Of a DNA stretch of 64,000 nucleotides, positions 35,208-43,763 are shown one piece after another. The DNA comes from Phreatobacter sp. (lineage in GTDB: Bacteria > Pseudomonadota > Alphaproteobacteria > Rhizobiales > Phreatobacteraceae). Position numbers and translations under genes: made by a program. Numbering within the stretch: the first letter of the stretch is position 1; the number at the start of each line of letters is the position of its first letter. The stretch covers positions 62,001 through 126,000 of the forward strand of contig NZ_JAUYFA010000037.1 of NCBI RefSeq assembly GCF_030691135.1. Direction: 5' to 3'. Under the pieces are notes generated by a model. The model had not been told where the DNA came from. It saw only the letters and a program-made list of their open reading frames with translations, and made no database searches.

Positions 35208-35906
35208 TCAAAGGGCGGCGAGGAGGGCGGCCTCGTCGGGGCGCTGAGCGGTAATGACGCATGAGGGCCCGAGAGGTTCCAGCATCGCTGCCACCGCCGG
35301 CGACAGGCAGACATGCCGGAGGCGGCGGGCCACGGCCGCCCCTCCCAGGGTCAGGCACAAATGGCAGAAGACCTCCGCGGCACGCGGAGAATAGTGCAGG
35401 ACGGCGCCGAGGGTTCCATCGGCCAGGGTCCTCGCAGCAGCTTCCGGCCACTCGGTCACCGGCGCCATCCGATAGACGACGGCGGAGACGACAGCGAGCC
35501 CGGACGGGGCGAGGGCCTCGGCGAGGTCGCCGGCCCGGTCCTCGCCGCCGGGATGGAGAATACGGGCGCCGCGGGGAAGCCCGGCAGCCGCGATCAGCGC
35601 CGAAAGGGCGCGCAGGTTGCCCGCCGCGGAGCGGATGTCGGTGAAGCCGGCGTCGGCGAGCGCCCCGGCCGTGCGGTCACCGACGGCAAAGGCAGGGAGC
35701 GCGACAAGCGCGGCAAGCCGGCCTGCGGGCATCATGGCGATCGTGCGGGGACTGGTTACGGCCAGAGCGGCAAACGGGCCGCCGATCTCCGCCGCGACCG
35801 GCACGGCGGCGAAGAGCGGTGCCACCACCGCCTCGTGGCCGCGCGCCGCGAGAGCCTCCGCCGTGCGGGAGGCCTCCGGCTCGGGCCGCGTCACGAGGAC
35901 GCGCAT
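35208..35906 (-). CDS. hemD: Uroporphyrinogen-III synthase
   Basis: A 232-residue HemD that cyclises hydroxymethylbilane with inversion of ring D. The N-terminal VLVTRPEPEASRTAEAL and the loop AVTSPRTIAMM are typical; the family is weakly conserved, but position directly after hemC makes the call firm. The ATG overlaps the hemC stop by one base (TGATG-like), so translation is coupled. The 69-base gap to the mitofilin gene has no terminator. Confidence 0.93.
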   Translation of the reverse strand: MRVLVTRPEPEASRTAEALAARGHEAVVAPLFAAVPVAAEIGGPFAALAVTSPRTIAMMPAGRLAALVALPAFAVGDRTAGALADAGFTDIRSAAGNLRALSALIAAAGLPRGARILHPGGEDRAGDLAEALAPSGLAVVSAVVYRMAPVTEWPEAAARTLADGTLGAVLHYSPRAAEVFCHLCLTLGGAAVARRLRHVCLSPAVAAMLEPLGPSCVITAQRPDEAALLAAL

Positions 35907-36835
35907 CAGGACGGTCCGAAGAAACCGGCTCCGGCACGGCCCTTGAGTTCGGCCCCGGCGTCCCGGCCGAGGGCAACCGCCTCGGCGGACCTGCCGCTGC
36001 GCGCCGCCACATGGCTCTCACTGCCATCGGGTCGCAGGATCTCTCCGGTAAAGGACAGGGTGTCGCCGACGAGGGTGGCGAGGCCGGCGATGGGCGTGCG
36101 GCAGGACCCGTCGAGCACGGCGAGGAAGGCTCGCTCGGCGGCGAGCGCCAGTGCGGTCGGCGGATGGTCGAGGGGAACGAGGAGGTCACGGGTGCGGATG
36201 TCGTCGAGCCGGGTCTCGATGCCGATGGCGCCCTGGCCGACGGCGGGCAGGAACCGGTCCGCCGCGACGATCTCGGTGACCTCGTGGGCGATCCCGAGGC
36301 GGTTCAGCCCGGCCATGGCGAGCATGGTGCCCGCGACCTCGCCGGCATTGAGCTTGGCCATGCGTGTCTGGACGTTGCCGCGGAAGGTGACGACGTCGAG
36401 GTCCGGCCGCTCCCGCCGGATCTGCGCCTGGCGGCGCAGCGAGGAGGAGCCGACCACGGCGCCCTGCGGCAGGCCGGCGAGGGTGGTCGCGGCGCGACCG
36501 ATGAAGCCGTCGCGCACGTCCTCGCGCGCGAGGAAGCAGACGAGACCGAGCCCCTCGGGCAGGGCGGTCGGCATGTCCTTGGAGGAATGGACGGCGAGAT
36601 CGATGCGGCCGTCGAGAAGCTGCTCCTCGATCTCCTTGGTGAAGAGCCCCTTGCCGCCGGCTTCCGACAGCGGCCGGTCGAGGATCGCGTCACCGGTGGT
36701 CTTGATGATCTTGACCGCGATGTCGTCTTCCGGGACGCCATGGGCTTGAGACAGAAGGCGTCGCACCAGATGGGCCTGGGCGAGCGCCAGGGCCGAGCCA
36801 CGGGTGCCGATGCGGAGGAAGGGCGATTGCGCCAT
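35906..36835 (-). CDS. hemC: Porphobilinogen deaminase (hydroxymethylbilane synthase)
   Basis: A 309-residue HemC that polymerises four porphobilinogens. The N-terminus [15 protein letters not shown], the KDMPT loop ([14 protein letters not shown]) and the dipyrromethane cofactor cysteine C245 in [11 protein letters not shown] are intact. It begins the minus-strand heme unit and is divergent from tsaD, with about 90 bases between starts. Confidence 0.97.
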   Translation of the reverse strand: MAQSPFLRIGTRGSALALAQAHLVRRLLSQAHGVPEDDIAVKIIKTTGDAILDRPLSEAGGKGLFTKEIEEQLLDGRIDLAVHSSKDMPTALPEGLGLVCFLAREDVRDGFIGRAATTLAGLPQGAVVGSSSLRRQAQIRRERPDLDVVTFRGNVQTRMAKLNAGEVAGTMLAMAGLNRLGIAHEVTEIVAADRFLPAVGQGAIGIETRLDDIRTRDLLVPLDHPPTALALAAERAFLAVLDGSCRTPIAGLATLVGDTLSFTGEILRPDGSESHVAARSGRSAEAVALGRDAGAELKGRAGAGFFGPS

Positions 36836-36928
36836 GGGAAGGTCCGGTGATACGCGGGGCTCAGATCATAGCGAGGGATCGGCGGACAGGAAGGCCCGTC
36901 GAACTGCCTGTGGCGAGGGATGAGGCCG

Positions 36929-38011
36929 ATGCTGGTTCTCGGGATCGAGACCACCTGCGACGAGACGGCGGCGGCGGTCGTGCGCATGGGCGCCGACGGG
37001 CGCGGCACGATCCTGTCCAACATCGTGCGGACCCAGATCGAGGAGCACGCGCCCTATGGCGGGGTGGTGCCGGAGATCGCCGCCCGCGCCCATGTCGAGA
37101 TCGCCGACCGGGTGACGGCCGAGGCGCTGCGGGCGGCGGGGGTGAGCGCCGGTGACCTCGACGCCGTGGCGGCGGCCGGGGGGCCCGGCCTCGTCGGCGG
37201 CGTCCTCGTCGGGCTCACCACCGCCAAGGCGATGGCCCTGGTGCTTGGCAAGCCGCTGGTGGCGGTCAACCACCTCGAGGCCCATGCCCTGACGGCGCGT
37301 CTCACCGACGACGTCGCCTTCCCCTTCCTGCTGCTGCTCGTCTCCGGCGGCCATACCCAGCTTCTCGCGGTCAAGGGCGTCGGCGACTATGCCAAGCTCG
37401 GCACCACGATCGACGACGCCATCGGCGAGGCCTTCGACAAGGTCGCCAAGCTCCTCGGCCTTCCCTATCCGGGGGGGCCGGAGGTGGAGCGTCGGGCTAT
37501 GACCGGCAATCCCCGCCGCTTCGCCTTCCCGCGACCGCTCCAGGGCCGCCCCGAACCGGATTTTTCGCTGTCCGGGCTGAAGACCGCCGTCCGGCTGGCA
37601 GCGGAGGATCTCCGTGCGGCATCGGGGACGCTCTCCTTGCAGGATGTCGCCGACCTCTGCGCCTCCTTCCAGGCGGCTGTGGCCGACATGGTGGCCGACC
37701 GCTGCAAGCAAGCGATCCGGATTTTCCGGGCGCGCTACGGTGAACCCGCGGCGCTGGTCGTCGCCGGCGGCGTCGGCGCCAATCAGACCCTCAAGGCCGT
37801 CCTGCAGAAGACGGCCGATGCGGCCCGCTTGCAGCTGGTGGTCCCGCCGCCGAAACTGTGCACGGACAATGGCGCGATGATCGCCTGGGCCGGCGCCGAA
37901 AGGCTGAGGCTCGGCCTCAGCGATCCGCTCGACGTGGCGCCGCGGGCGCGCTGGCCGCTCGATGCCGGCGCGGCCACCATCGGTTCGGGCCGGCTGGGAG
38001 CGAAAGCATGA
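36929..38011 (+). CDS. tsaD: tRNA N6-adenosine threonylcarbamoyltransferase TsaD
   Basis: A 360-residue Kae1/TsaD ATPase-fold enzyme that, with TsaB and TsaE, transfers threonylcarbamoyl to A37 of ANN-decoding tRNAs. It shows [14 protein letters not shown], the metal-binding histidines in NHLEAHAL, the SGGHTQLL motif and the C-terminal [14 protein letters not shown]. The start is ATG 36929, with GAGGGA eight bases before; ATG 36920 is also in frame but too close to that site. gpsA follows within 22 bases. Confidence 0.97.
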   Translation: MLVLGIETTCDETAAAVVRMGADGRGTILSNIVRTQIEEHAPYGGVVPEIAARAHVEIADRVTAEALRAAGVSAGDLDAVAAAGGPGLVGGVLVGLTTAKAMALVLGKPLVAVNHLEAHALTARLTDDVAFPFLLLLVSGGHTQLLAVKGVGDYAKLGTTIDDAIGEAFDKVAKLLGLPYPGGPEVERRAMTGNPRRFAFPRPLQGRPEPDFSLSGLKTAVRLAAEDLRAASGTLSLQDVADLCASFQAAVADMVADRCKQAIRIFRARYGEPAALVVAGGVGANQTLKAVLQKTADAARLQLVVPPPKLCTDNGAMIAWAGAERLRLGLSDPLDVAPRARWPLDAGAATIGSGRLGAKA

Positions 38012-38033
38012 GCGTTGGAACGGGGGCGTTGAG

Positions 38034-39026
38034 ATGACTGACAGGACGCGGGTGGCGGTACTCGGCGCCGGGGCCTTCGGAACGGCGCTGGCCAATGTGG
38101 CGGCGCGGGCCGGCTGCCGGGTCTCGCTCTGGGCCCGCGAAGCGGCGACCGTGGCCGAGATCAACGGCCGCCGCACCAATCTCTCCCGGTTGCCCGGCGC
38201 GCAGATCCACGACCAGGTGACCGCGACGGCCTCTCTGGAGCAAGCGCTGGCCGCCGATATCGTGCTGGTGGTCGTCCCGGCCCAGGCGCTGCGACAGGTT
38301 CTCGCAGCCTGCGCGCCGCATGTCCTGCCCGGCACGCCGCTGGTCGTCTGCGCCAAGGGCATCGAGCGCTCCACCGGGCGCTTCCTGTCGGACGTCGTCG
38401 GGGAGGTTGCCCCGGTCGGCCTGCCCGCCGTGCTGTCGGGACCGAGTTTTGCCGCCGACATCGACCGCGGCCTGCCGACGGCCGTGACGGTCGCAGCCGC
38501 CGAGGAGACGGTGGCACGCCGCCTCGCCGCCGCGCTCGGTTCGCCGGCCTTCCGCCTCTATCACTCCACCGATGTGCGCGGCGTCGAGATCGGCGGCGCG
38601 ACGAAGAATGTCCTCGCCATCGCCGCCGGCATCGTCGCCGGACGCCGTCTCGGCGCCAGCGCGACGGCGGCGATCACCGCCCGGGGCTTTGCCGAAATGA
38701 CGCGGTTCGGTACGCATTTCGGCGCCAAGGCCCAGACGATGATGGGCCTTTCCGGCCTCGGCGACCTGATCCTCAGCTGTGCCAGCGTCCAGTCGCGCAA
38801 CTTCGCCCTCGGCCATGCGCTGGGGGAGGGCAAGGGGCTCGATCTCCTTTCCGGCAAGGGGGCGCTTGCGGAAGGCGCGCTCACCGCAGAGATATTGGTG
38901 GAGAAGGCCCGCGAGGCCGGCATCGACATGCCGATCGCCGAAGCCGTCGATGCCGTGCTCGGCGGGATCATCGACGTCGACGAGGCGATCGTGCAGCTGA
39001 TGGCGCGTCCGCAGCGGGCCGAATGA
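38034..39026 (+). CDS. gpsA: Glycerol-3-phosphate dehydrogenase [NAD(P)+]
   Basis: A 330-residue GpsA making sn-glycerol-3-phosphate for phospholipid synthesis. The Rossmann motif GAGAFGTAL is near the N-terminus. The catalytic lysines lie in CAKGIE and GGATKNVLAIAAG, with the FAEMTRFG and GLSGLGDLILS helices following. The start is ATG 38034 after GAG; the 24-codon upstream extension lacks conserved residues. The tsaD-gpsA pairing is common in alphaproteobacteria. Confidence 0.96.
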   Translation: MTDRTRVAVLGAGAFGTALANVAARAGCRVSLWAREAATVAEINGRRTNLSRLPGAQIHDQVTATASLEQALAADIVLVVVPAQALRQVLAACAPHVLPGTPLVVCAKGIERSTGRFLSDVVGEVAPVGLPAVLSGPSFAADIDRGLPTAVTVAAAEETVARRLAAALGSPAFRLYHSTDVRGVEIGGATKNVLAIAAGIVAGRRLGASATAAITARGFAEMTRFGTHFGAKAQTMMGLSGLGDLILSCASVQSRNFALGHALGEGKGLDLLSGKGALAEGALTAEILVEKAREAGIDMPIAEAVDAVLGGIIDVDEAIVQLMARPQRAE

Positions 39027-39063
39027 ACGTCCTGGTGACCAACGAGAGGCGATGGAGCAGCCG

Positions 39064-39354
39064 ATGACCAATTTCTTCGACAAGCTGGCCCGTGGGGTCG
39101 AGGCCGCCACCAAGGCCATGGGCTCCGACCTGGTGGCCGAGACCCACCCCTTCGACCTCACCCATTCGGTGGTCTTCCCCGTCGCCAAGCTGATGAAGCG
39201 GCGCACCGGCGGCGAGCCGATCGTCGTGATCGAGCTCTCCGACGGCAAGACGACCATGACCCTCGCTGAATTCGACCGGTTTGTCACCGAGCTCGACGCC
39301 TTCCGCAAGCTCATCCCCACCGCCTCCGCCGCGCCGAAGATCGAGGGGGAGTGA
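39064..39354 (+). CDS. Conserved small protein of unknown function
   Basis: A 96-residue soluble protein. ATG 39064 has GGAG six bases upstream and yields MTNFFDKLARGVEAAT; ATG 39052 is an alternative. The N-terminal helix looks amphipathic (FFDKLARGVEAATKAMG), then an alpha/beta segment with PIVVIELSDGKTTMTLAEFD, and a charged tail. I do not recognise a family. It sits between gpsA and the EVE gene, whose ATG follows its stop directly, so the three are likely co-transcribed. Confidence 0.75.
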   Translation: MTNFFDKLARGVEAATKAMGSDLVAETHPFDLTHSVVFPVAKLMKRRTGGEPIVVIELSDGKTTMTLAEFDRFVTELDAFRKLIPTASAAPKIEGE

Positions 39355-39777
39355 ATGGCGCACTGGCTCTACAAGTCCGAGCCCTTCAAATGGTCGTGGG
39401 ACCAGCAGGTCGCGGCGGCCGCCGAGGGAACCTTCTGGGACGGCGTGCGCAACCATGCCGCCAAGCTCAACCTGATGCGCATGAAGGTCGGTGACCGCGG
39501 CTTCTTCTACCATTCCAACGAGGGCAAGGAGATCGTCGGCGTCGTCGAGGTGATCCGCGAGGCCTATCCGGACCCGACCGCAGAGGCGGGCGAACCCTGG
39601 GTGGTCGTCGACATCAAGGCGGTGAAACCGCTGCAGGTTCCGGTGAGCCTCGAAGCGGTGAAACATGCGCCCGACCTCGCCGAGATGGCGCTCCTCAGGC
39701 TGTCGCGCCTCTCGGTCCAGCCGGTGACGGATAGGGAATGGTCGATCGTCTGCGCGATGGGCGGGATCGAGCCCTGA
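39355..39777 (+). CDS. EVE domain-containing protein
   Basis: A 140-residue PUA-like EVE domain, family of human THYN1. Typical blocks are HWLYKSEPFKWSWDQQ, WDGVRNHAAKLNLM-RMK and GDRGFFYHSNEGKEIVG. EVE domains bind modified bases in DNA or RNA; housekeeping copies like this one have no assigned reaction. ATG follows the preceding stop without a gap. Confidence 0.93.
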   Translation: MAHWLYKSEPFKWSWDQQVAAAAEGTFWDGVRNHAAKLNLMRMKVGDRGFFYHSNEGKEIVGVVEVIREAYPDPTAEAGEPWVVVDIKAVKPLQVPVSLEAVKHAPDLAEMALLRLSRLSVQPVTDREWSIVCAMGGIEP

Positions 39778-39786
39778 AGCTCCGAA

Positions 39787-40419
39787 ATGGGGAACGCCGC
39801 CATGGACGGGGACCGCAGCGGCCACTGGGAGGCCGTTTATTCGACCAAGCGCGAGTCTGACGTCAGCTGGTTCCAGCAGGATCCGGCCACGTCGCTCGCC
39901 TTGATGGCATCGGCCGGCGCGACAGCGGCCTCGTCGGTCATCGACATCGGCGGCGGTGCCTCGCGGTTGGTCGATGCGCTGCTGGCGCGGGGCTATGACG
40001 ACGTGACGGTTCTCGACCTCTCGGCCGCCGCCCTGGCGACCGTGCGCCGCCGCCTCGGACCGGACGGTGACAGTTTCCAAGGGATCGTGGCGGATATAAC
40101 GACCTGGCGGCCGCGCCGTCGCTACGATGTCTGGCACGACCGCGCGGCCTTTCATTTCCTGACCGATGCCGCGGAACGGGCCGCCTATGTCGCGGCGCTG
40201 AGGGCGGCGCTACCGCCGGACGGCCACGCCGTCATCGCCACCTTCGCTCTCGACGGGCCGGAGCGCTGCAGCGGCCTCCCGGTCACGCGCTATGACGGCG
40301 AGAGCCTCGCCGCGGTCCTTGGGGATGATTTCGAGCGATTGGAAACGGTGGCTCACAGCCATGTCACACCCTGGGGCGCGCCGCAGTCGTTCCAGTTCAG
40401 TCTGTTCCGCCGCGTCTGA
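39787..40419 (+). CDS. Class I SAM-dependent methyltransferase
   Basis: A 210-residue Rossmann methyltransferase. Motif I is VIDIGGGASRLVDALL, motif II VTVLDLSAAAL and the motif IV region DVWHDRAAFHFL. The N-terminal HWEAVYSTKRESDVSWFQQ is characteristic of a widespread bacterial group related to thiopurine and tellurite methyltransferase-like proteins. The substrate is unknown. It starts nine bases after the EVE gene stop and probably shares its transcript. Confidence 0.88.
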   Translation: MGNAAMDGDRSGHWEAVYSTKRESDVSWFQQDPATSLALMASAGATAASSVIDIGGGASRLVDALLARGYDDVTVLDLSAAALATVRRRLGPDGDSFQGIVADITTWRPRRRYDVWHDRAAFHFLTDAAERAAYVAALRAALPPDGHAVIATFALDGPERCSGLPVTRYDGESLAAVLGDDFERLETVAHSHVTPWGAPQSFQFSLFRRV

Positions 40420-40492
40420 GGCCTGCTGCCGACGCCGTTCACCGCGTCCGCCGCACCGGCTTCGCAAGACAGGCCTTGCCAGCTATCATGTG

Positions 40493-40507
40493 CGAAACGC
40501 CGTTTCG
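40493..40507. promoter_or_regulatory. Perfect palindrome before the CoA-transferase gene
   Basis: CGAAACG-C-CGTTTCG has seven-base arms around one base. It is just after a TATCAT (40484-40489) that could be a -10 element and 30 bases before the ATG at 40537, a good position for a repressor operator. No local regulator gene is adjacent. Confidence 0.45.
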
Positions 40508-40536
40508 TTGAAGGCTTTTTCCTGAAGGCTTTGTCC

Positions 40537-41748
40537 ATGCCCCAATCCCCCGCGCCGCGCGGACCGCTCGCCGGCATCCGTATCCTCGATCTCACGTCGG
40601 TGATCCTCGGCCCTTACGCGACCATGCTGCTCGGCGACATGGGTGCCGAGATCATCAAGGTCGAGAGCCCCGGCGAGGGCGGCGGCGACATCATGCGCTG
40701 GCCGGGCTCCGGGCCGGAGGAGGCAGGCCCCGGCATGGGCCCGCTCTTCATGATGTACAACAAGAACAAGAAGTCGGTGGCGCTCGACCTGAAGCGCCGC
40801 GAGGATCAGGAGGCCTGCATCGCGCTGGCGAGGACCTGCGACGTCGTCTGTTCCAACATGCGGATGGACACCGCCGCCCGCCTGACCATGGACTACGACA
40901 GCCTCAGGGCGCACATGCCCAACATGATCTACATCCATGCTGCGGGTTTCGGCGCGGAGGGGCCCTATGCCGGCCGGCCGGCCTATGACGACCTTATCCA
41001 GGGCATTTCAGGCGGGGCCGACATTCTCCCCCGCGTCGACGGCAATCCGGCGCCGCGTTACCTGCCGACGCTGGCCGCCGACAAGACGGTCGGGTTGTTC
41101 ATGGTGCAGGCGGTGCTGGCCGCCCTGTTCCACAAGCAACGGACCGGCGAAGGGCAGTTCGTCGAGGTGCCGATGTTCGAGTGCTACACGCATTACGTCA
41201 TGCACGAGAACCTCTACGGCCATGTCTACGACCCGCCGCCGCCGGGAACCGGGTTCGGCTACGGGCGCATCCACAATCCCGACCGGCGGCCCTACAAGTC
41301 GCAGGATGGCTGGATCGGCATCTTGCCCTACACCGACCGCAACTGGACCGATTTCTTCGTCCTGGCGGGCCGGCCCGAACTGAACGCCGACCCGAAATTC
41401 TCGACCTACCGGGCGCGGATGGTGAACATCAAGGAGCTCTATTCCATGATGGATGCCATGGTCTCGACGCGGACCAATGCCGACTGGGCCAAGGTCCTGA
41501 CCGAGAAGGCGATCCCCTTCGCGCCCATCAACCGGTTCGGTGATCTGATGGAGGACCCGCATCTGAAGGCGGTGGGCTTCTTCCGCAAGCACGCCCATCC
41601 GGACGGCTACACCTGGGTCGACATGAAGCACCCGGTGAACTACGCGGCGACCCCGGCCTCGACGCGGATGGCGCCGCCCAAGCTCGGGCAGGATACGGCC
41701 GATGTGCTGCGCGAGGCGGGTGTGGCGCTGCCGAAGGCGGCGGAATAG
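40537..41748 (+). CDS. CaiB/BaiF family CoA-transferase
   Basis: A 403-residue class III CoA-transferase that moves CoA between carboxylic acids. The N-terminus GIRILDLTSVILGPYATMLLGDMGAE, interrupted here only by normal family variation, and the nucleophilic aspartate in RPAYDDLIQG (about D151) define the family. The start is ATG 40537, nine bases after GAAGG. Candidate substrates range from carnitine and formate/oxalate to bile or succinyl derivatives; nothing nearby decides this. A palindromic hairpin overlaps the stop. Confidence 0.92.
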   Translation: MPQSPAPRGPLAGIRILDLTSVILGPYATMLLGDMGAEIIKVESPGEGGGDIMRWPGSGPEEAGPGMGPLFMMYNKNKKSVALDLKRREDQEACIALARTCDVVCSNMRMDTAARLTMDYDSLRAHMPNMIYIHAAGFGAEGPYAGRPAYDDLIQGISGGADILPRVDGNPAPRYLPTLAADKTVGLFMVQAVLAALFHKQRTGEGQFVEVPMFECYTHYVMHENLYGHVYDPPPPGTGFGYGRIHNPDRRPYKSQDGWIGILPYTDRNWTDFFVLAGRPELNADPKFSTYRARMVNIKELYSMMDAMVSTRTNADWAKVLTEKAIPFAPINRFGDLMEDPHLKAVGFFRKHAHPDGYTWVDMKHPVNYAATPASTRMAPPKLGQDTADVLREAGVALPKAAE

Positions 41749-41767
41749 GCGCCGGAGCTCCGGCGCC
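41748..41767. terminator. Perfect 20-bp palindrome between convergent genes
   Basis: GGCGCCGGAG and CTCCGGCGCC form a hairpin starting at the last base of the CoA-transferase stop codon and ending nine bases before the cheZ stop. It probably terminates transcription from both sides, although no T-run follows. Confidence 0.55.
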
Positions 41768-41776
41768 CCGTCGGGC

Positions 41777-42496
41777 TCAGTTGAAGAGCGCGTCGATATC
41801 GTCCTGGCTGGCGTGGCCGGCATCCTCGGAGAGCTTGGGACCATTGAGCAGGGCGGCGTCGCCGGTCGCCTCGCTGATGCCCTCCACCGCGATGTCCTTG
41901 AAGCTGTCGAGACCGCCCCAGATCTCCATCATCCGCATGATCCGGTCCTCGATGAACTTCAGCGTATTGACCACCTTGGTGATGCGCTGTCCTGTGAGGT
42001 CCTGGAAGTTGCAGTGCTCGAAGACGGTGATGATCTTCTGCTGGATGTCGTCGATCGCCGCCTGATCCTGCGTGCTCTTGAGCTTGGCTGCGAGCTGGCT
42101 GGCGATCTGGTCGATGCCCTCGGCGGCGGTGAGGATGCCCTCGGTCGCCTCCTGCGTGCCGGTGACGATGGCGTCGAGCTCATGCGTCACGCGCGTCATC
42201 TGCTTGCCCTTGAAGCCGGTGACATGCAGCGTCGCGATCTCGTGCTTGGTCTGGTCGATGGCCTGCCAGATCTGGTCGAGCTCGGCCTTCAGTTTCATCG
42301 CCTCCTGCATCTCCGCCCGGTAGGCGTCGATCATCTGCTTCGAGACCTCCTCCGGCGGACGGATCAGTGCGCGCAGCTGCTTGATCTCGGAGAGGATCTC
42401 CTGATGGCTGCCGCTGGCGGACGCTCCCTTGGAATGCGGTGAAGTCTCCGGCTGGGAGATCACTTCGATGCGAAAGGCTCTTTTCTGGGCGCGCAT
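41777..42496 (-). CDS. cheZ: Chemotaxis protein phosphatase CheZ
   Basis: A 239-residue CheZ that dephosphorylates CheY-P. The long helical hairpin carries the catalytic block FQDLTGQRI with D166 and Q170 (equivalents of E. coli D143 and Q147). The extreme C-terminus SQDDIDALF is the CheY-binding peptide. The start is ATG 42496 (MRAQKRAFRIEV); the frame to 42586 adds atypical residues. No other chemotaxis gene is nearby. It converges on the CoA-transferase gene. Confidence 0.94.
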   Translation of the reverse strand: MRAQKRAFRIEVISQPETSPHSKGASASGSHQEILSEIKQLRALIRPPEEVSKQMIDAYRAEMQEAMKLKAELDQIWQAIDQTKHEIATLHVTGFKGKQMTRVTHELDAIVTGTQEATEGILTAAEGIDQIASQLAAKLKSTQDQAAIDDIQQKIITVFEHCNFQDLTGQRITKVVNTLKFIEDRIMRMMEIWGGLDSFKDIAVEGISEATGDAALLNGPKLSEDAGHASQDDIDALFN

Positions 42497-42849
42497 GGAC
42501 GATCCGGGCAAGACGTAGCCTCCGGCCGAAAGCGACCGGTTTGCATAAAAGTACCGGCAGGGAGTTAAGAGGCGGTTCCGCCGCATTCACCCAAAAAATC
42601 AAGGTACGCTGCAAAAAAAATTAGGGTTAATCATATCTTTCTCCAGCGATTGAGTGGTCCTGGCCAGTATCCAGCGCTTGTTTACGTGGGCTTAACCGTA
42701 ATGAAACGCGATGGCTGTTGACGCTTCGAAAAGGATGTTTCCGGCCGCGGCGTTTACCATTCACTGGCGGCTTTGGGCGCTTTTCTGAAGCCTCCTGAGA
42801 CGATCGGCTGTTCCACCCCTCGCCCTGTGTTGTGTATCAGAGTTCGGCG
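42497..42849. other. AT-richer intergenic region between cheZ and the L,D-transpeptidase
   Basis: A 350-base divergent promoter region without a gene. It holds GGCGGTTCCGCC (a short palindrome near 42570), runs of A on the plus strand near 42590-42625, and two TTAACC half-sites resembling CtrA recognition: one on the minus strand at about 42625-42631, one on the plus strand at about 42691. Neither has a complete TTAA-N7-TTAA. Confidence 0.4.
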
Positions 42850-43623
42850 ATGCCCCTTTCCCGTCTGACGGCCGCCGTCGCGGCCCTTTGCCTCTTCGGC
42901 ACGACCTTCCAGGCCTCCGCGCAGATCGCGGGGGCCCGCCGCGACCTCGGCGGCGGCTTCATCGAGTTCCTCTACAACGGCGGCCAGCCGGCCGGGCCGA
43001 TCGCCGGCGCCCACCGCGCCGGGGTGCAGCATCGCGCTGCCCCGACCTCGCCTGCCCATCTCAGGGCCTCCCACACGGTCGCTCCCGATCTCGAGCCGGT
43101 GCGCCCGCTCGTGCCGCGGTCGGCAGAGTCGAGGTTGCAGCGCGAGGCGGCGCCACGTTCTGCCCCAGCCCGGGGCATCGACCCGCGTTTCCTGCCGCAG
43201 CAGGTGACATTCCAGAGCAGCCATCGCCCCGGCACGATCGTCATCAACACCGCCGAGCGGCACCTCTATCTCGTCCAGGCCGGCGGCACCGCCATGCGTT
43301 ACGGCATCGGCATCGGGCGCCCCGGTTTCGGCTGGAGCGGCACCAAGACCGTCACCCGCAAGGCCGAGTGGCCGGACTGGCGACCGCCGGCACAGATGCT
43401 GCGCCGCCGCCCGGATCTGCCGCGTTTCATGGCCGGTGGGCCCGCCAACCCGCTCGGCGCCCGGGCCCTCTATCTTGGCTCGTCGCTCTACCGCATCCAC
43501 GGCTCGAACGAGCCCTGGACCATCGGTCAGGCGGTCTCCTCCGGCTGTTTCCGCATGCGCAACGAGGACGTCATCGACCTCTACAACCGCGTGCGCGTCG
43601 GAACCCGGGTGGTGGTGATGTGA
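42850..43623 (+). CDS. L,D-transpeptidase (YkuD/ErfK family)
   Basis: A 257-residue periplasmic enzyme that cross-links peptidoglycan stem peptides or anchors proteins. The signal peptide is cut after ASA (residue 24). A proline-rich spacer leads to the YkuD domain starting at TIVINTAERHLYLVQ. The catalytic block is H217 in RIHGSNEPW and C233 in SSGCFRMRNEDV. ATG 42850 is preferred; a GTG at 42832 is in frame. Length and spacer are usual for Hyphomicrobiales, which rely heavily on 3-3 cross-links. Confidence 0.94.
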   Translation: MPLSRLTAAVAALCLFGTTFQASAQIAGARRDLGGGFIEFLYNGGQPAGPIAGAHRAGVQHRAAPTSPAHLRASHTVAPDLEPVRPLVPRSAESRLQREAAPRSAPARGIDPRFLPQQVTFQSSHRPGTIVINTAERHLYLVQAGGTAMRYGIGIGRPGFGWSGTKTVTRKAEWPDWRPPAQMLRRRPDLPRFMAGGPANPLGARALYLGSSLYRIHGSNEPWTIGQAVSSGCFRMRNEDVIDLYNRVRVGTRVVVM

Positions 43624-43718
43624 GCTTCGCCGCCGGGCCTTCGGGCCCTGCGGCTGTCCTTGCGGCGGGAAAGCGTAACAGCGCCCCGCCGCGGCGCTCG
43701 ACATGAGCGGACAGGAGG

Positions 43719-43750
43719 GGCCGCTCCGTCTCAGGACGGGGCGGCCTTTC
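43719..43750. terminator. Bidirectional terminator between L,D-transpeptidase and mbfA
   Basis: GGCCGCTCCGTC, loop TCAG, GACGGGGCGGCC (one U-G pair in twelve) followed by TTTC. It lies between convergent genes and would stop plus-strand transcription. Confidence 0.75.
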
Positions 43751-43763
43751 TGCTGTGCGGGCG

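Noticed and set aside
41749-42442. 246-codon plus-strand frame opposite cheZ
   Set aside because: Antisense to a gene with clear CheZ catalytic and CheY-binding motifs.
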